Assembly: GCA_017983955.1 (NCBI GenBank)
Contig: JAGOAJ010000001.1
Location: 124,001-188,000, forward strand
DNA from: Burkholderiaceae bacterium
GTDB taxonomy: Bacteria; Pseudomonadota; Gammaproteobacteria; Burkholderiales; Burkholderiaceae_B
Length of the DNA: 64,000 bases
Reading direction: 5' to 3'
Part shown: positions 61,543 through 64,000 of the stretch, one piece after another
Position numbering within the stretch: position 1 is the stretch's first letter
Layout of the letters: every line of letters begins with the position of its first letter
The notes under the pieces: model-generated
The model's input: the letters and a program-made list of their open reading frames with translations, nothing else
Databases searched by the model: none
What the model was told of the DNA's origin: nothing
Made by a program: the position numbers and the translations under genes

Positions 61543-64000
61543 ATGCGCACTGAATCATTAAGCGGCTATGCCGAACTGGACTGTCTGTCGAACTTTTCCT
61601 TTTTGCGGGGCGCGTCCCACCCCGAAGAATTGGTAGAGCGCGCCGCCCAACTAGGCTACAGCGCCCTAGCCCTAAGTGATGAGTGTTCATTTGCCGGTGT
61701 GGTCCGCGCCCATGTAGCAGCAAAAAAATACAATATCAAGCTAATCATAGGCACCCGCTTTCGGCTGAGCCATGGCGAGATCATTATTTTGGCGCGCAAC
61801 ATTACAGGCTATGGCGATCTTTCAGAACTAATCACCCTGGCACGTAGCCGCCACCAAAAAGGCCAATACACCTTCAGCCTTGACGATATCCTAAGCCCGG
61901 CAACAGGCTATGGCTACACGCCTAAACTGCCAGACTGCCTGGCTATCTACAAACCTGACTACGGACTGGATGCCACCCAACTGCATCAACAGCTAGAGCA
62001 GTTATCAGGTATTTTCCCCAGCAGATTATGGCTAGGCTTAAGCCTGCATTATCGTCACGCCGATGCAGCCCACAAGGCCACACTGGAACATGCGGCAACC
62101 CATTACCAACTGCCCTTGCTGGCTACTGGCCAGGCTGAAATGCATGTACGTTCACGGCAAGCCCTGCACGACACCCTGGCCGCCATACATCTTAAAAAGC
62201 CTCTGGAGCTATGTGGCTACCTGCTTAAGCCCAATGCCGAACGCCACCTGCGCAGCCGCCTGCGCCTAATGAATATTTACCCGTCTTATACCCTAAGGGA
62301 AGCCGTCCTAGTCAGCGAGCTATGTACATTTTCCCTGGACGATATCCGTTATCAATACCCCACAGAAATCACGCCACCCGGCATGAGCACCACCGCCTAT
62401 CTGCGCCAGGAAACCTGGGCGGGCGCGCATCGTCGCTACCCACTAGGCGTTAGCCAAGCCATTAGCACCCAGCTAGAGCACGAACTGGCCCTGATTACCG
62501 AACTAAACTACGAATCCTATTTCCTGACGGTTTACGACATCGTCCTGTTTGCTCGACAGCACAACATACTGTGCCAGGGCCGAGGCTCCGCCGCCAATTC
62601 GGCGGTCTGCTACTGCTTGGGTATCACCGAAGTCGACCCGGAAAATGGCAATGCCCTGTTTGCCCGTTTCATCAGCCGCGAGCGCAACGAACCCCCCGAC
62701 ATCGACGTCGATTTTGAACACCAACGCCGCGAAGAAGTCATACAGTATATTTACACCAAATATGGACGCGATCGTGCCGCCCTGACGGCTGTGGTCAGCA
62801 GCTACCGCACACGTAGCGTATTGCGCGACACCGGCAAAGCCTTAGGTCTGGATGCTGATTTGATAGACAAAGTCGCCAAATCCTTTCTGTACTGGGATGG
62901 CAAGCAAACCCTGATAGACAAGATGGCTGCCCAGGGCATGGACCCCAATGGACGCATCACCAAGATCTGGGCAGCACTGGCTTTGGACCTGAAAGGTTTT
63001 CCACGTCACTTATCACAACACCCTGGTGGTTTTGTCATTGCCCGCGACAACTTACGCCGCCTGGTCCCCATAGAAAATGCCGCTATGCCGGATCGCAGCA
63101 TAGTGCAATGGGACAAAGACGACCTGGACGCCATGAAACTACTTAAGGTTGATGTTCTGGGCCTGGGTATGCTGTCAGCCCTGCAACGCTGTCTGAAACT
63201 AGTTAGCCAGCGGCGCAATCAGCCTTTTTCCATGCAGCAGATTCCCACCTATGACCGGGCCACCTACCAGATGATGCAAAAGGCCGACACCATAGGGGTG
63301 TTTCAAATAGAGTCCCGTGCCCAAATGAGTATGCTGCCACGGCTGAAGCCTAAAGAATTCTATGACTTAGTGGTACAGGTGGCCATAGTGCGCCCTGGTC
63401 CCATACAAGGCGGCATGGTGCACCCTTATCTACGTCGGCGCCAAAAACTGGAGCTAGTGGACTACCCTGGACCTGAAGTGGAAAGCGTACTGTCGCGCAC
63501 CTTAGGGGTAGCTATTTTCCAAGAACAAGTCATGCAAATAGCCATGGTGGCCGCCGACTTCACTGCCGATGAAGCCGATGAGTTGCGACGTTCCATGGCC
63601 GCCTGGCGACGCCGTGGCGGTGTGGAAAAATTCCATGATCGCTTGATACAGGGGATGGAGAAAAAGGGCTATGCCACAAGCTTTGCTGAAAGCATATATA
63701 AACAGCTACAAGGCTTTGGTGAATATGGCTTTCCTGAAAGCCATGCCGCCAGCTTCGCCAAAATCGCCTATCAAAGCGCCTGGTTGAAATGTCATGAACC
63801 CGAAGCCTTTCTGGCCGCCTTGCTGAACTCACAGCCCATGGGGTTTTATTCGCCTAGCCAACTGGTGCAGGATGCCCAGCGTCACGGCGTGCAGGTCTTG
63901 CCTGTGGATATACACTACAGTCAGGCGCAAGCCAGCTTGGAAGACGTGATCAGCTGCGTCCGGCAACACCCTTCTACTGAGCAAGGCCTTGCTACTAAAG
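61543..64000 (+). CDS. dnaE2: Error-prone DNA polymerase DnaE2 (ImuC), C-terminus beyond the window
   Basis: C-family polymerase that performs translesion synthesis with ImuA/ImuB. From ATG at 61543 the frame stays open to the window end (about 819 of an expected 1030-1090 codons). The PHP region begins YAELDCLSNFSFLRGASHPEELVERA, the polymerase active-site DIDVDF (near 62698) and the downstream LLKVDVLGLGML Asp are present. The usual His in the PHP segment AELHC is Asp here. Third gene of the SOS-controlled cassette. Confidence 0.93.
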   Translation, partial: MRTESLSGYAELDCLSNFSFLRGASHPEELVERAAQLGYSALALSDECSFAGVVRAHVAAKKYNIKLIIGTRFRLSHGEIIILARNITGYGDLSELITLARSRHQKGQYTFSLDDILSPATGYGYTPKLPDCLAIYKPDYGLDATQLHQQLEQLSGIFPSRLWLGLSLHYRHADAAHKATLEHAATHYQLPLLATGQAEMHVRSRQALHDTLAAIHLKKPLELCGYLLKPNAERHLRSRLRLMNIYPSYTLREAVLVSELCTFSLDDIRYQYPTEITPPGMSTTAYLRQETWAGAHRRYPLGVSQAISTQLEHELALITELNYESYFLTVYDIVLFARQHNILCQGRGSAANSAVCYCLGITEVDPENGNALFARFISRERNEPPDIDVDFEHQRREEVIQYIYTKYGRDRAALTAVVSSYRTRSVLRDTGKALGLDADLIDKVAKSFLYWDGKQTLIDKMAAQGMDPNGRITKIWAALALDLKGFPRHLSQHPGGFVIARDNLRRLVPIENAAMPDRSIVQWDKDDLDAMKLLKVDVLGLGMLSALQRCLKLVSQRRNQPFSMQQIPTYDRATYQMMQKADTIGVFQIESRAQMSMLPRLKPKEFYDLVVQVAIVRPGPIQGGMVHPYLRRRQKLELVDYPGPEVESVLSRTLGVAIFQEQVMQIAMVAADFTADEADELRRSMAAWRRRGGVEKFHDRLIQGMEKKGYATSFAESIYKQLQGFGEYGFPESHAASFAKIAYQSAWLKCHEPEAFLAALLNSQPMGFYSPSQLVQDAQRHGVQVLPVDIHYSQAQASLEDVISCVRQHPSTEQGLATK

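Noticed and set aside
1-64000. Mobile elements, prophage, CRISPR arrays, integrons
   Set aside because: No transposase, integrase or phage structural proteins, no regularly spaced direct repeats and no tRNA-edge attachment sites were seen; gene order is that of a conserved chromosome backbone.

Overview
The window reads as a contiguous piece of a betaproteobacterial chromosome, most likely from the Alcaligenaceae (Bordetella / Alcaligenes / Pusillimonas relatives). This rests on gene order (frr-pyrH-tsf-rpsB facing map-glnD; purF-cvpA-SPOR-folC next to aceE-aceF-lpdA), on a class I PHA synthase, on an E3 subunit carrying its own lipoyl domain, and on the protein sequences themselves. Genus cannot be fixed by reading alone. 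Coding density is very high, no gap exceeds 300 bases, and I see no phage, insertion sequence, CRISPR array, tRNA or rRNA.

Layout. 1-3.1 kb (minus): translation and nucleotide genes rpsB, tsf, pyrH, frr (frr cut by the window edge). 3.3-9.8 kb (plus): map, glnD, a MarC-type membrane protein, dsbB, phaC. 9.9-14.1 kb (minus): folC, SPOR-domain protein, cvpA, purF. 14.2-20.2 kb (minus): pyruvate dehydrogenase operon aceE-aceF-lpdA ending in a strong terminator. 20.4-26.3 kb (plus): FixL/FixJ-like two-component pair translationally coupled to folD, then prlC and a SCO1/SenC copper protein. 26.3-29.1 kb (minus): a second lipoamide-dehydrogenase-like flavoprotein, a nitroreductase, pdxJ. 29.3-35.2 kb (minus): a complete RND tripartite efflux operon without an adjacent regulator. 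35.4-39.1 kb (minus): a glycine-rich membrane protein of unknown role and a ybhN-clsB-ybhP-type lipid cluster. 39.1-41.8 kb (minus): a three-gene ABC importer of the TrpXYZ kind. 41.9-44.2 kb (minus): spermidine-synthase-like protein, thiolase, a 47-residue protein. 44.3-48.7 kb (plus): xth, an unknown 109-residue protein, gmk, rpoZ, spoT. 48.7-52.8 kb: M23 peptidase, YbbA-type ATPase, tesA-like esterase (divergent, start codons overlapping), ppiD. 53-56 kb: glycerophosphodiesterase, rlmJ, RluF-like pseudouridine synthase, secreted nuclease. 56.3-59.5 kb (plus): YeeE/YedE sulfur transporter, pbpG, an NRDE protein. 59.5-64 kb (plus): SOS-controlled imuA-imuB-dnaE2 mutagenesis cassette, running off the window.

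The content is mostly core metabolism and cell-envelope maintenance. The most informative non-genic signals are a near-consensus LexA box before imuA, three successive inverted repeats before the YeeE/YedE gene (including an AT-rich dyad with 11-bp arms), a 22-base perfect palindrome before the ABC importer, paired palindromes between tsf and pyrH, and a terminator-like hairpin in the ppiD leader that has no gene in front of it. I found no convincing wholly new multi-gene system; the best leads for novelty are the regulatory dyads, the YbbA-type ATPase paired with an M23 peptidase instead of its usual permease, and two small or unknown proteins with good gene structure.
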